64,000 nucleotides of DNA from Pilimelia columellifera (GCF_039532605.1 NZ_BAAARY010000001.1:1-64000), one strand, 5' to 3'; positions 16,945 to 26,585 are shown, numbered from the stretch's first letter. The notes: generated by a model from the letters alone, not told the origin. Program-made: numbers and translations.

Positions 16945-18111
16945 TCAGACGAACGCCGCCTGACCCGTCAGCGCCTGCCCGATGACCAACTGGTGGATCT
17001 CGGACGTGCCCTCGTAGGTGAGCACGCTCTCCAGGTTGTTCGCGTGCCGCATGATCGGATAGCCGCCGCTGACCCCGTTGGCGCCCAGGATCGTGCGGCA
17101 CTGCCGGGCGATCGCCAGCGCCTCCCGCACGTTGTTGAGCTTGCCGAGGCTGACCTGCTCCGGGCGGAGCCGGCCGGCATCGGCGAGCCGCCCCAGGTGC
17201 AGCGCCAGCAGGTACCCCTTGTGCAGCTCGACGGCCATGTCGGCGAGCTTGGCCTGGGTGAGCTGGAAGGTTGCGATGGGTCTGCCAAACTGCTCCCGGC
17301 TGGTGGCGTAGTCGACAGCCACGCGTAGGCAGTCACGGGCCGCGCCGAGCGCCCCGAACACGATCCCGAACCGCGCCTCGGTCAGGCACGACAGCGGCGC
17401 CTTGAGCCCCCGGGCTTCGGGCAGCAGGGCGTCGGCGGGCAACCGGACGTCGTCGAAGGTCAGCGCGCCGGTGGCCGAGGCCCGCAGCGACAGCTTCTGC
17501 CCGATCTCCCGGACGCCCACCCCGGGCAGGTCCAGCGGGACGATGAACCCGTTCACACCGGCCTCGGTGCGGGCCCACACGACGGCGACGTCGCCGACCG
17601 GGGCATTGGTGATCCACATCTTCCCGCCGGTGAGCAGCCATCCGTCGCCGTCGCGGACGGCGCGGGTGGCCATGGACGCCGGGTCGGAGCCGTGGTCGGC
17701 CTCGGTGAGCCCAAAGCAGCCGATGGTCTCCCCGGCGGCCATCGACGGCAGCCAGCGCAGCTTCTGCTCCTCGGCGCCGTACTTCCAGATGGCGTACATG
17801 GCCAGCGAGCCCTGCACCGACACCAACGAGCGCACCCCGGAGTCCCCGGCCTCCAGCTCCAGGCACGCCAGTCCGTAGGCGACGGCGGACGAGCCGGCGC
17901 AGCCGTACCCGTCCAGGTGCATGCCGAGGAGACCGAGCTTGCCGAACTCGCGGGCCAGCTCCCGTACCGGCGCCCGCCCGCTCTCGTACCAGTCGGCGAC
18001 CTGCGGGCGCACCTTCTCGTCGACGACCCGGCGGACGACGTCGCGGATGTCCCGTTCGGCGTCGCTGAGCAGGCGGTCGGTGTCGAGGAGCTCCATCACG
18101 TCGGCAGGCAT
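16945..18111 (-). CDS. Acyl-CoA dehydrogenase, glutaryl-CoA dehydrogenase-like
   Basis: 388-residue flavoprotein. N-terminal, middle and C-terminal ACAD domains are all present: CFGLTEADHGSDP and WITNAPVGDVAVVWA bind FAD and substrate, and the C-terminal YEGTSEIHQLVIG carries the catalytic glutamate. The sequence is closest in style to glutaryl-CoA or short branched-chain dehydrogenases. The ATG at 18111 is preceded by GGTGGAG; a much longer in-frame extension lacks conserved sequence. No electron-transfer flavoprotein gene is adjacent. Confidence 0.92.
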   Translation of the reverse strand: MPADVMELLDTDRLLSDAERDIRDVVRRVVDEKVRPQVADWYESGRAPVRELAREFGKLGLLGMHLDGYGCAGSSAVAYGLACLELEAGDSGVRSLVSVQGSLAMYAIWKYGAEEQKLRWLPSMAAGETIGCFGLTEADHGSDPASMATRAVRDGDGWLLTGGKMWITNAPVGDVAVVWARTEAGVNGFIVPLDLPGVGVREIGQKLSLRASATGALTFDDVRLPADALLPEARGLKAPLSCLTEARFGIVFGALGAARDCLRVAVDYATSREQFGRPIATFQLTQAKLADMAVELHKGYLLALHLGRLADAGRLRPEQVSLGKLNNVREALAIARQCRTILGANGVSGGYPIMRHANNLESVLTYEGTSEIHQLVIGQALTGQAAFV

Positions 18112-18179
18112 GCGCTCCACCCTAGGCGAGCGGGTTGACGCCGGTGAGCGCCAGCAGGTGCCAGGCGCTGGCGGCCACA

Positions 18180-18470
18180 TCACATAATGTGAACGCGCGC
18201 GTGGATCTGCGTGCGCTGCTGCAACGCGGCCCGCAGCGCCCGGTGCAGTCCGTCCTCGAGATACATCGACCCTTCCCACTCCACGACGTGCGGAAAGAGG
18301 TCGCCGAAGTAGGTCGAATCCTCCGCCAGCAGTTTGTCCAGCGCCAGCTCCCGCTTGATCGTGATGAGCTGATCGAGACGCACCTGCCGTGGCGGGATCG
18401 CCGCCCACTCCTTGAGGGTCAGCTCGTGCGGGGGGTAGGGCCGCCCCTCGCGAACCGCTTTGAAAATCAC
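18180..18470 (-). CDS. Small conserved actinobacterial protein with ParB/sulfiredoxin-like pattern
   Basis: 96 residues. The pattern VRLDQLITIKRELALDKL, then WEGSMYLEDGLHRALRAAL, resembles the ParB/sulfiredoxin fold, where a GxHR loop binds a nucleotide phosphate. I recall similar proteins in many actinobacteria, sometimes labelled as VapB-type antitoxins; no partner toxin is beside it here. It lies 68 bp upstream of the acyl-CoA dehydrogenase on the same strand. The function is unknown. Confidence 0.7.
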   Translation of the reverse strand: MIFKAVREGRPYPPHELTLKEWAAIPPRQVRLDQLITIKRELALDKLLAEDSTYFGDLFPHVVEWEGSMYLEDGLHRALRAALQQRTQIHARVHIM

Positions 18471-18557
18471 GTCGCAGCCCTCCTCCGGCTCGGTGGCCGC
18501 GCCCAGCTTAACTTTCGACTCCGAAGACGTGATCCATACCAGAGTGTCGGATTTCCG

Positions 18558-19196
18558 TCATTTACCACGCCACCTACCATGGTGCACCACGTCGTCAACC
18601 GGGCGTCTCCGCCGACGCGCCGCCGACCCGGAGGCGACCGACCCGGACGGCCCAGACGCCGACTCCGCGGGGAACCCCACCGTCAGCGCCCCCACCGGCG
18701 CGAACTCGGCAGGCACCCCGAACGCCGCCCTCAGCTGACCGACGCGGCCCGGCGGAACCCCGAAGAAACAGGCGCCGAGGCCCTCGTCCACCGCTGTCAA
18801 CAACATCAGCAGCGCCGCGAAGCCCGCGTCAACGTGCCAGTAAGGGGCCGACCAGCGCGCCGGGTCCCGGTCCGTCCAACCCTTGTCCGGCTCGGCGTAA
18901 CGGTCCAGATAGGCGGACTCGCTGGAGAACGGCACCACGATCAAGGGCGCCCGGCGCAGCCCCTGACGCCACCGGGACCGGCCCGTCGGCCGGTCAGTAG
19001 GCGTGGCCGCCGTCCAGAACGCGGCACGATCATCCCGCTCGGTGAGCGCCAGGAACGCCCAACCCTGGGCGAAGCCGGCGGACGGCGCCCGCGTCGCATG
19101 GTCCAACAGCCGGTGGACGACCTCCGCCGGGACCGGCCGGTCCGGGTCGTAGTCGCGAACCATCCGGCGGCGCCGGATCACCTCCCGCAGCTCCAT
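18558..19196 (-). CDS. Nitroreductase family protein
   Basis: 212 residues, an FMN-dependent oxidoreductase of the nitroreductase fold. Family marks are the N-terminal ELREVIRRRRMVRDYDP arginine pattern for FMN phosphate, APSAGFAQGW, and the LLTAVDEGLGACFFG helix-turn. The C-terminal 25 residues are an Arg/Ser-rich tail. It starts 19 bp after pdxH on the same strand, so both FMN enzymes are probably co-transcribed. The substrate (quinone, nitro compound or a dehalogenation target) is not determinable. Confidence 0.88.
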   Translation of the reverse strand: MELREVIRRRRMVRDYDPDRPVPAEVVHRLLDHATRAPSAGFAQGWAFLALTERDDRAAFWTAATPTDRPTGRSRWRQGLRRAPLIVVPFSSESAYLDRYAEPDKGWTDRDPARWSAPYWHVDAGFAALLMLLTAVDEGLGACFFGVPPGRVGQLRAAFGVPAEFAPVGALTVGFPAESASGPSGSVASGSAARRRRRPVDDVVHHGRWRGK

Positions 19197-19215
19197 CAGC
19201 CCGCCCGTCGCGCCG

Positions 19216-19869
19216 TCACGGCATGAGCCGCTCGATGAGCCACCCGTCGCCGTCGCGGCGGTACCGCAGCCGGTCGTGCAGGCGGTTGGTCTGACCCTGC
19301 CAGAACTCGACCGTCTCCGGCCGCACCCGCACGCCACCCCAGCTCGGCGGCATCGGCACCTGCTCGACGTCGGCGAACCGCTGCTGGACCTGCTCGAACG
19401 CGGCCACGACCTCGGCCCGCCCGCCGACCACGGACGACTGACGGCTCGCCCACGCCCCAAGCTGGGAGCCACGCGGCCGGGACGCGAAGTACCCGGCGCT
19501 ACGCTCGCGTGCGAGCGCTTCGGCCCGCCCGCACACCACCACCTGACGGTGCAGCGGCAGCCACGCGAACAGCAGACTCACCCACGGGTTCGCGGCGATC
19601 TCGACGCCCTTACGCGACTCAAGGTTGGTGTAGAACACCAACGCATCGTCGGCAAGCTCCTTGAGCAGCACGGTCCGGCTGCTTGGCCGTCCGGTGGCGT
19701 CCGCGGTGGAGACCACCATGGCGTTCGGTTCGGGCAGGTCGGCGTCGACGGCGTCGGCGAACCACCGGCCGAACTGCGTCCTCCAGTCAGGGGCCAGCAT
19801 CCGCCTGGTCAACGCGCCGCCGCCGTAGTCGCGGCGCATCGGCGCCGGATCAGGTGTGTTCACTGTCAC
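19216..19869 (-). CDS. pdxH: Pyridoxamine 5'-phosphate oxidase
   Basis: 217 residues. It oxidises pyridoxamine or pyridoxine 5'-phosphate to pyridoxal phosphate with FMN. Family blocks are clear: MRRDYGGGALTR at the start, PSSRTVLLKE, FYTNLESRKG, SRQSSVV, and the C-terminal RLHDRLRYRRDGDGWLIERLMP end, which matches PdxH exactly. GTG at 19869 follows GGAGGG. It is divergent from citrate synthase, with a 200-bp spacer. It supplies PLP for enzymes such as SerC. Confidence 0.95.
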   Translation of the reverse strand: MTVNTPDPAPMRRDYGGGALTRRMLAPDWRTQFGRWFADAVDADLPEPNAMVVSTADATGRPSSRTVLLKELADDALVFYTNLESRKGVEIAANPWVSLLFAWLPLHRQVVVCGRAEALARERSAGYFASRPRGSQLGAWASRQSSVVGGRAEVVAAFEQVQQRFADVEQVPMPPSWGGVRVRPETVEFWQGQTNRLHDRLRYRRDGDGWLIERLMP

Positions 19870-20070
19870 GTCGCAAGCCCTCCATGTGGGCGTTGAGCAG
19901 GCAAGACAATGGTTAGTGGAGCCTCAGCGAGTTAGCCCACCCCACCAGCCGCGCGTTTCAGCGGTGATGATGACACCCGGTTCCGTCAGCTCCGGCCCGG
20001 GACCCACCACCTGTTGACCGAACCGGCGCACCCGGCAGACCCGGGACCGCCCAATCACAAGGGGGCCGGC

Positions 20071-21171
20071 ATGTCCGACTTCAAACCTGGTCTCGAAGGC
20101 GTGGTGGCATTCGAGACTGAGATCGCCGAGCCCGACAAGGACGGCGGCTGCCTTCGCTACCGCGGTGTCGACATCGAGGATCTCATCGGCCGCGCCTCCT
20201 TCGGTAACGTCTGGGCGCTGCTGGTCGACGGCGAGTTCGGCCCCGGATTGCCGCCGGCCGAGCCGGTCCCGGTGCCAGTGCGCTCCGGCGACATCCGGGT
20301 CGACGTCCAGTCCGCCGTCGCCCAGCTCGCCCCGCACTGGGGCCTGGGCCAGCTGCTCGACATCTCCGACGACCAGGCTCGCGACGACCTGGCCCGGGTC
20401 TCGGTCACCGCGCTGAGCTTCGTCGCCCAGTCGGCGCGCGGCGCCGGCGTCCCCGCGGTGCCGCAGAAGGAGATCGACAAGGCGACGACGATCGTCGAGC
20501 GGTTCATGCGCCGCTGGCGCGGCGAGCCCGACCCCCGGCACGTCCAGGCCGTCGACGCGTACCTCATCTCGGCCGCCGAGCACGGGCTCAACGCGTCCAC
20601 GTTCACCGCCCGGATCGTCGCCTCCACCGGCGCCGATACCGCGGCCTGCATCTCGTCGGGCATCGGCGCGCTGTCCGGACCGCTGCACGGCGGGGCGCCC
20701 ATGCGGGTGCTCAGCATGATCGAAGAAGTGGAGCGCACCGGCGACGCCGAGGGCTACGTGCGGGGGGTGCTGGACCGCAGCGGGCGGCTCATGGGCTTCG
20801 GACACCGCATCTACCGGGCCGAGGACCCGCGGGCGCGCGTGCTGCGCCGCACCGCCAAGGAGCTGAACGCCCCCCGCTACGAGGCGGCGGCGGCGCTGGA
20901 GCAGGCGGCCCTGGCCGAGCTGCGGGCCCGCAAACCCGACCGGGTCCTGGAGACCAACGTGGAGTTCTGGGCCGCGGTGGTCCTCGACTTCGCCGAAGTG
21001 CCCGCGGACATGTTCGCCTCGATGTTCACCTGCGCCCGGGTCGCCGGATGGAGCGCGCACATCCTGGAGCAGAAGCGGCTCGGCAGGATCGTCCGGCCGG
21101 CGGCCCGGTACGTAGGCTCGGGTCCGCGTCGCCCCGACGAGGTGGCGGGCTGGGACCTGGTCGTCTCCTGA
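20071..21171 (+). CDS. citA: Citrate synthase 2
   Basis: 366 residues, condensing acetyl-CoA with oxaloacetate. It opens with FKPGLEGVVAFETEIAEPDKDGG, typical of the actinobacterial CitA type. Catalytic residues are visible in SGPLHGGAP, GFGHRIYRAEDPRA and ETNVEFWAAVVLDF. The ATG at 20071 follows AAGGGGG; an upstream in-frame ATG would add 19 non-conserved residues. It is followed by a hairpin terminator at 21186-21225. Confidence 0.95.
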   Translation: MSDFKPGLEGVVAFETEIAEPDKDGGCLRYRGVDIEDLIGRASFGNVWALLVDGEFGPGLPPAEPVPVPVRSGDIRVDVQSAVAQLAPHWGLGQLLDISDDQARDDLARVSVTALSFVAQSARGAGVPAVPQKEIDKATTIVERFMRRWRGEPDPRHVQAVDAYLISAAEHGLNASTFTARIVASTGADTAACISSGIGALSGPLHGGAPMRVLSMIEEVERTGDAEGYVRGVLDRSGRLMGFGHRIYRAEDPRARVLRRTAKELNAPRYEAAAALEQAALAELRARKPDRVLETNVEFWAAVVLDFAEVPADMFASMFTCARVAGWSAHILEQKRLGRIVRPAARYVGSGPRRPDEVAGWDLVVS

Positions 21172-21185
21172 CCCCGGCGGTCCAC

Positions 21186-21225
21186 CGCGGAAAGGGCAGG
21201 TCCACCTGGACGGGCCCTTTCCGCG
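21186..21225. terminator. Hairpin terminator after citrate synthase
   Basis: A 12-bp perfect stem CGCGGAAAGGGC / GCCCTTTCCGCG with a 16-base loop lies 14 bp after the citA stop. This separates citA from serC, which is on the same strand. Confidence 0.8.
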
Positions 21226-21304
21226 TGTCGATCAGTCACCGGTCGCACGGGTGCGCCGGCCGCGGTGCGAGGATGGGCGGCGTCGCGACCAATCCGAGGA
21301 GGCC

Positions 21305-22423
21305 ATGGTGGACATCCGTATCCCTGACGAGTTGAAACCCGCCGACGGCCGGTTCGGCTGTGGGCCGTCCAAGATCCGGCCGGACGCGGTCGCGCGGCTG
21401 GCCGCGGTCGCCGATGGGTACCTGGGCACCTCGCACCGGCAGGGCACGGTGCGCGGCCAGGTGGCCCGGCTGCGCGGCGCCATCACCACCCTGTTCGACC
21501 TGCCCGCCGGCTACGAGGTGATCCTCGGCAACGGCGGCGCCACCGCGTTCTGGGACATCGCCGCCTTCGGCCTCGTCCGGGACCGGGCGCAGCTGGCCTC
21601 GTTCGGGGAGTTCGGGTCCAAGTTCGTCACCGCCGTCGCGGACGCGCCGTTCCTGGCCGAGCCGAGCGTCCGGCGGGCTGACCCCGGCTCGGCCCCCGCC
21701 CTGGTCGCCGAGGCCGGCGTCGACGCGTACTGCACCCCGCACAACGAGACCTCCACCGGCGTCGCCGTTCCGGTACGGCGGGTCGACGGCGCGGACGACG
21801 GCGCGCTCATGCTGCACGACGCCACCTCGGCGGCCGGCGGGCTGGACGTCGACATCAGGCATACCGACGCGTACTACTTCGCCCCGCAGAAGGCGTTCGC
21901 CTCGGACGGCGGCCTGTGGATCGCCGTGCTGTCGCCGGCGGCTCTCGCCCGCGCCGCCGAGATCAAGGCGTCCGGACGCTACATCCCGGCATTCCTCGAT
22001 CTCACCACCGCGATCGACAACTCCCGCCTGGAGCAGACCTACAACACCCCGGCGCTGGCCACGATCTTCCTGGCCGCCGAGCAGGCCGAGTGGCTCATCG
22101 CCAACGGCGGCCTGCCGTGGGCGGCCAAGCGGTGCGCCGAGAGCGCCGGCATCCTGTACGGGTGGGCTGACCGCAGCCCCGTCGCCGAACCGTTCGTCAC
22201 CGATCCTGACCTGCGCTCCCCCGTCGTGGCGACGATCGACTTCGCCGACGACATCGACGCCGCCAGGATCGCGGCGACGCTGCGGGCCAACGGCATCGTG
22301 GACACTGAGCCCTACCGCAAACTGGGACGAAACCAACTCCGGGTGGCGCTGTACCCGGCGATCGATCCGGCCGACGTCAGCGCATTGACCAGCTGTCTGG
22401 ATTACCTCATCGAAAGACTGTGA
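21305..22423 (+). CDS. serC: Phosphoserine aminotransferase
   Basis: 372 residues, a PLP enzyme making 3-phosphoserine in serine synthesis. The family start RFGCGPSKIRP is present. The PLP lysine lies in YYFAPQKAFASDGGLW, and CTPHNETSTG and LTTAIDNSRLEQTYNTP blocks match the actinobacterial SerC type. The ATG at 21305 is preceded by GAGGAGG. It is monocistronic, between citA and sepH. Confidence 0.95.
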   Translation: MVDIRIPDELKPADGRFGCGPSKIRPDAVARLAAVADGYLGTSHRQGTVRGQVARLRGAITTLFDLPAGYEVILGNGGATAFWDIAAFGLVRDRAQLASFGEFGSKFVTAVADAPFLAEPSVRRADPGSAPALVAEAGVDAYCTPHNETSTGVAVPVRRVDGADDGALMLHDATSAAGGLDVDIRHTDAYYFAPQKAFASDGGLWIAVLSPAALARAAEIKASGRYIPAFLDLTTAIDNSRLEQTYNTPALATIFLAAEQAEWLIANGGLPWAAKRCAESAGILYGWADRSPVAEPFVTDPDLRSPVVATIDFADDIDAARIAATLRANGIVDTEPYRKLGRNQLRVALYPAIDPADVSALTSCLDYLIERL

Positions 22424-22633
22424 TCGGGATCGTCGGCGTGGCCTCACCCCAACGGGTGACCCATGTCGTACCGTGGACCCGCGGATTGACCCTGCATGTC
22501 AGGCTCCGGCATGGAAGGCTTCCGCATGGGAGACCCTCGGCGGAAGCTCCGTCGTACGGGGCTCCACACGGTCCACAACGGCGCCGCGACCGAGCTGACG
22601 TGCGAGCGCCACAGCGGGAGGGGAGGCAACGCG

Positions 22634-23725
22634 ATGCGGCCAGTGCGCTTCGTCGCCCTCGCTGAGGACGGCCAAGGTCTTGTGCTCACCGACGAGGTGG
22701 GCCGTCTGCTCGCCCTACCCATCGACGATCGCCTGACGGTCGCGCTGCGCAACGACCGCGCGGCCGGCGACAAACCGGCGCCCGTGGCGACGGTGGTCGA
22801 CCCGTCCCGTTCGTTGGCGCCGCGCGACATCCAGGCGCGGATCCGCTCCGGCGAGTCCGCCGAGGACGTCGCCCGCATCGCGGGCGTGCCGGTCGACCGG
22901 GTGCTGCGGTACGCCGGCCCGGTGCTCCAGGAACGGGCCATGCTCGCCCAGCACGCCCGCCGGACCAGGCTGCGCGGCTCGGAGAAGGGCGCGTCGCTGG
23001 CCGACGTGGTCGATGCCCGGCTCGCCCAGCACGGCGTTGACGCCGACAAGATCTCCTGGGACGCGTCCCGTCGCGACGACGGCGCCTGGCGCATCGTCGC
23101 CACCTGGCCGTCCGGCAAGGCCACCGCGCAGGCGGTGTGGGAGCTGGACAAGTCCCGCCAGCAGGTCAGCGCCTACGACGACATGGCCCAGTACCTGTGT
23201 GCCGAGCGCCCGGTGCCGCTGCTCGGCCATGATCAGCCGCTCGACCGGCCGGGGCAGGCCGCCTCCGCCCGGGTCGAGTCCGGCCGGGGCCACGGCCTGC
23301 CGTCGGTGGTCGAGTCGCGCTCCGAGCACAGTAGGGCGACCGAGCCCGCGGCACGCGGTCGGGCGCTGCCGGCGGCGCTGGCCGAGCCGCCACGGCGGGA
23401 CCCGATCCGGTCCGGCCGGGACGCCCTGTTGGCGAGTCTGGAACGTCCGCTCAGCGGGGCCCAGGCCGGCGGTCTGGCCGAGCCGACCCGTGCGGGCCGT
23501 TCCGCCGCCGGGGGCGCCGCGGCGCTGCTCGGCGGGGCGGGCTCCGCCTTCGACGACGACCCGGACGCGCCGAAGGAGATCCCCGACGTGCCGTCGCTGG
23601 CGGTGCTGCGGCCGCGCCGCACCCCGGCCGACGGTCAGGAGGCGCCCCGGTCGCGCAAGCGCCTGCCCAGCTGGGATGACGTGCTGTTCGGCGGCGCCCC
23701 GGCCGCCGCCCGCGAAACGTCCTGA
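22634..23725 (+). CDS. sepH: Septation protein SepH
   Basis: 363 residues. The N-terminal DUF3071 domain opens RPVRFVALAEDGQGLVLTDE and includes a helix-turn-helix (SAEDVARIAGVPVDRVLRYAGPV), as in Streptomyces SepH, which binds and bundles FtsZ. The C-terminal half (about 200-363) is low-complexity and rich in Pro, Arg and Ala, with a short basic end (RKRLPSWDDVLFG) conserved in the family. GGGAGGGGAGG precedes the ATG. It supports an actinobacterial host. Confidence 0.92.
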   Translation: MRPVRFVALAEDGQGLVLTDEVGRLLALPIDDRLTVALRNDRAAGDKPAPVATVVDPSRSLAPRDIQARIRSGESAEDVARIAGVPVDRVLRYAGPVLQERAMLAQHARRTRLRGSEKGASLADVVDARLAQHGVDADKISWDASRRDDGAWRIVATWPSGKATAQAVWELDKSRQQVSAYDDMAQYLCAERPVPLLGHDQPLDRPGQAASARVESGRGHGLPSVVESRSEHSRATEPAARGRALPAALAEPPRRDPIRSGRDALLASLERPLSGAQAGGLAEPTRAGRSAAGGAAALLGGAGSAFDDDPDAPKEIPDVPSLAVLRPRRTPADGQEAPRSRKRLPSWDDVLFGGAPAAARETS

Positions 23726-23736
23726 CCCGAGGGGCG

Positions 23737-24408
23737 CTAGCCGCTGGCGCTCAGTGGCGCCCGGGCGATCACCCGGTGCTCCGGCGCCGGGCCCAGTTCG
23801 CTACGGACCAGGCACAGCTCGTCGATCGTCCACTCCGGTCCCTGGTACCCGTCCAGCGCGGCGAGGTCGGCGCGCACGTCAACCCGGTCGCCGGGACGGG
23901 CCAGGGTGAGGTGGGGTCGTAGCGGCCTGCGGTCGGACGGCAGTCGCGTCTTGCGCAGCTGGGCCCGGGTGGCCCGGACCAGAGTGTGCAACGCCCCCAC
24001 GTCGCCGGCGACACCCGCCCACAGGATGATGAACCGTCCGCGACCGAAGCAGCCGCCCCCGGCGATCCGCAGCTTCGGCGCGCTCTCCGCTGACGCGCGG
24101 GCCGCGGCGGCCTGCCAGATCACGGCGGCGCGGTGTGTCGCCCCGGTCGCCACCGCCAACTGGTCTCGTTCCACGTCACCGAGAAACGCCACGGTGAGGT
24201 GCCACTGCCATGCCGGGACCAGTCTGGCGTTGACCCCGGCAGCGGCGGCCCGGCCGACAGCAAGCCCCTCGACGAACCGACGCAGGTGCGTTACCGCCGC
24301 CGGTGGTGGGTAGAGCGCCAGGAACAGCCGCGCCGGTCGGTCAGGACCGGCTGGTTCGGCTGCCGGGCCGGACGGCGCCGCCCGGTCGCGCCCCTGGGCG
24401 GCCGGCAC
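23737..24408 (-). CDS. thpR: 2'-5' RNA ligase / RNA 2',3'-cyclic phosphodiesterase family protein
   Basis: About 223 residues with the two HxT motifs of the 2H phosphoesterase superfamily, WHLTVAFLG and RPHLTLARPGDRVD. It is expected to open or ligate 2',3'-cyclic or 2'-5' RNA ends. GTG at 24408 lies 8 bp after the stop of the upstream DinB-fold gene, suggesting coupling. The first 25 residues are variable and Pro/Ala-rich, so a slightly later start is possible. It is convergent with sepH, with 11 bp between stops. Confidence 0.82.
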   Translation of the reverse strand: MPAAQGRDRAAPSGPAAEPAGPDRPARLFLALYPPPAAVTHLRRFVEGLAVGRAAAAGVNARLVPAWQWHLTVAFLGDVERDQLAVATGATHRAAVIWQAAAARASAESAPKLRIAGGGCFGRGRFIILWAGVAGDVGALHTLVRATRAQLRKTRLPSDRRPLRPHLTLARPGDRVDVRADLAALDGYQGPEWTIDELCLVRSELGPAPEHRVIARAPLSASG

Positions 24409-24416
24409 GCCTGACG

Positions 24417-25169
24417 CTACTGGGTGACGGCACGCATGAGCGCGCTCAACCGGGCCAGCGCCGCGTTGTCGCCAGAGAGCTGGACCACCTCGGGGCCGAC
24501 CCGGCGCCACAACCAGCGCAGCACCGGGTCCGGATCGCCTGCGACCACGGCGGCCGGGTCGGCGGCCCGGCCGTCGCTGACGGTGACCCCACCCGCCGCC
24601 GCTGTCAGCGTCCACGCCTGGTCACCGGCCGCGACGACGAACGTCAGACCGAACGCCTCGGCCAGCGCCGCCCCGCATTCGTCGGGCCACTCGGCGGTGC
24701 TGAACTCCAGGAACACCCGGAGAACCTCGTCGATGCCGTCGAGAGCCAGCCCGGCGTCGATGGCGGTGACCGCCGAGCCGGCAGTCAGCTCGGCGTCGAC
24801 GCGGTGGATGAGCGTCTCGTGCGCCATCCGCCTGATCCAGAAACCGACCGTCTGGTCCGGCTGGTACCAGGTGTATGCCGCCGATTCCGGCTCACGCTGG
24901 TCGAACTCGTCGGTCAACGTCTGGTAGCTGGAGCGCAGCAGGTCGATCGGGGCTTCGTCAGGGTGCTCGGGCGGCCAGTTGGCGGGTTCGCCGTGCCGCA
25001 TGCACTGGACCTTGTCCAGGTAGACCAGAGCGACATGCCGCGCCAGCTCGGCGCCGGTCCACTCCGGGCAGGTCGGAACCTTGGCGTCGAGCGCGGCCGG
25101 CAGCGCGGCGAGCAGCAGGTCGCGCTCGTCGTCGAGGTGGCGGCGGAACTGGGGCGCGTTCATCTCCAT
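24417..25169 (-). CDS. Maleylpyruvate isomerase-family, mycothiol-dependent DinB-fold protein
   Basis: 250 residues. The N-terminal DinB-like four-helix bundle has VPTCPEWTGAELARHVALVY, followed near 110 by the RMAHETLIHRVDAE metal motif. The C-terminal domain (about 165-245) resembles the MDMPI C-terminal domain. In actinobacteria such proteins are thought to use mycothiol. The substrate is unknown. ATG at 25169 follows GAGGTG. It is upstream of and coupled to the RNA ligase-like gene. Confidence 0.85.
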   Translation of the reverse strand: MEMNAPQFRRHLDDERDLLLAALPAALDAKVPTCPEWTGAELARHVALVYLDKVQCMRHGEPANWPPEHPDEAPIDLLRSSYQTLTDEFDQREPESAAYTWYQPDQTVGFWIRRMAHETLIHRVDAELTAGSAVTAIDAGLALDGIDEVLRVFLEFSTAEWPDECGAALAEAFGLTFVVAAGDQAWTLTAAAGGVTVSDGRAADPAAVVAGDPDPVLRWLWRRVGPEVVQLSGDNAALARLSALMRAVTQ

Positions 25170-25230
25170 GAGCGTCACCTCACCACAGCCCACTGACGCT
25201 GGCGCTCGGATTTGCGCTAATCGCCGCCGG

Positions 25231-26511
25231 TCAGGGCTGCTGGACAACGCTGAAGCGTGGGATCGGCAGCAGTCGCACCCGGAGTCGTTCACCGGTGCGG
25301 TGCAGCTTCCACAGCAGGCCGACGGCCGCGGCGAGCGCGGAGCCGACCCCGCCCAGCCAGATCGACGCGCCCGGGTCGATGTGCTCGGCGATCCAGCCGA
25401 CGAGCAGCGCCCCGACCGGCGTGGTGCCGAGGAAGACCACCACGTACAGGGCCATCACCCGACCCCGGTAGGCCGCGGCGGTGCCCATCTGCACCCGCTG
25501 GTTCGCCGCCTGCGCGAACAGGATCATGAAGAACCCGGTGGGCAGGAGCAGAAGCGCCGCGGCCAGGAAGCTGGGAGCGAAGCCGACGACGGTCTCCAGC
25601 GCGCCGAACGCCATGGCCGCGCCCAGCACCAGGTAGACCGAAGGGCGGGCGCGACGTCCGCTGCCGGCGAGCGCCCCGGCCAGCGCTCCGGTGGCCAGCG
25701 CGGTGGTGAGCAGTCCGAACGAGGCGGGTCCGGCGGCGAAGACCGTCTTGGCGAGGACGGCCAGGGTCACGGTGAAGTTGAAGCCGATCATGCCGATGAC
25801 GGCGATGAGGCCCATCGGCAGCAGCAGATCGGGCCGGGCGGCCACGTACCGCAGCCCATCCATGATCTTGGCTTGCGGGCGGGCGCCCTTACCGGCGGGC
25901 GGGTCACGGAATAGGTCCGCCGAGCGCATCAACCGGTAGGTGACCACTGGGGCGATCGCGGCAACGGCGCTCACCACAAACGCTCCACCGGTGTCCCAGA
26001 CGGCGATGACCAGCCCGGCGAGCGCTGGGCCGACGACCCGGGCGGAGTTGAAGGTGGCCGCCGAGAGCGCCAGCGCGTTGGGCAGCAGGTGGTTGCCGAC
26101 CAGCTCGGAGACGAACGCCTGCCGGGCGGGGGTCTCGATGGCCCCCTGGACGCCGAGCGCGGCCGCGAAGACGAAGACATGCCACAGCTGGACGGCGCCG
26201 GTGACGACCAGGACGGCCTGGACGACCGCCAGGACCAGCCAGACGATGTTGGTGATGGCGAGGAGCTTGCGCTTGTCGAACCGGTCGGCGAGGGTGCCGC
26301 CGTAGAGGCTGAGCAGCAGGACCGGGGCGAACTGGAGCGCGGTGACGGCGCCGAGCGCGGTGGCTGAGTCGTCGGTGAGCTGGAGGACCAGCCAATCCTG
26401 GGCGGTGAACATCATCCACGCGCCCACCAGCTTGATCATCTGGCCGGTGGCGAAGAGCCGGTAGTTACGGACCTGGAGTGACGCGATCGCGCTGTTGAGC
26501 TTGCCCCGCAC
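25231..26511 (-). CDS. MFS transporter (EntS/enterobactin-exporter-like)
   Basis: 426 residues with 12 predicted transmembrane helices. The MFS loop motif GGTLADRFDKRKLL follows helix 2, and GRVMALYVVVFLGTTPVGALLVGWIAEH is typical of the MFS_3 exporter group. The ATG is immediately preceded by a MarR gene on the same strand (75 bp gap), so drug-responsive efflux is likely. The substrate is unknown. Confidence 0.88.
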   Translation of the reverse strand: MRGKLNSAIASLQVRNYRLFATGQMIKLVGAWMMFTAQDWLVLQLTDDSATALGAVTALQFAPVLLLSLYGGTLADRFDKRKLLAITNIVWLVLAVVQAVLVVTGAVQLWHVFVFAAALGVQGAIETPARQAFVSELVGNHLLPNALALSAATFNSARVVGPALAGLVIAVWDTGGAFVVSAVAAIAPVVTYRLMRSADLFRDPPAGKGARPQAKIMDGLRYVAARPDLLLPMGLIAVIGMIGFNFTVTLAVLAKTVFAAGPASFGLLTTALATGALAGALAGSGRRARPSVYLVLGAAMAFGALETVVGFAPSFLAAALLLLPTGFFMILFAQAANQRVQMGTAAAYRGRVMALYVVVFLGTTPVGALLVGWIAEHIDPGASIWLGGVGSALAAAVGLLWKLHRTGERLRVRLLPIPRFSVVQQP

Positions 26512-26585
26512 GCCTGATACGCCTCCTCGAACGCTCGCTCGTCACGGCGGATACGGTCCGCCGGCCGGACGGAGCGCCCCGGCGG

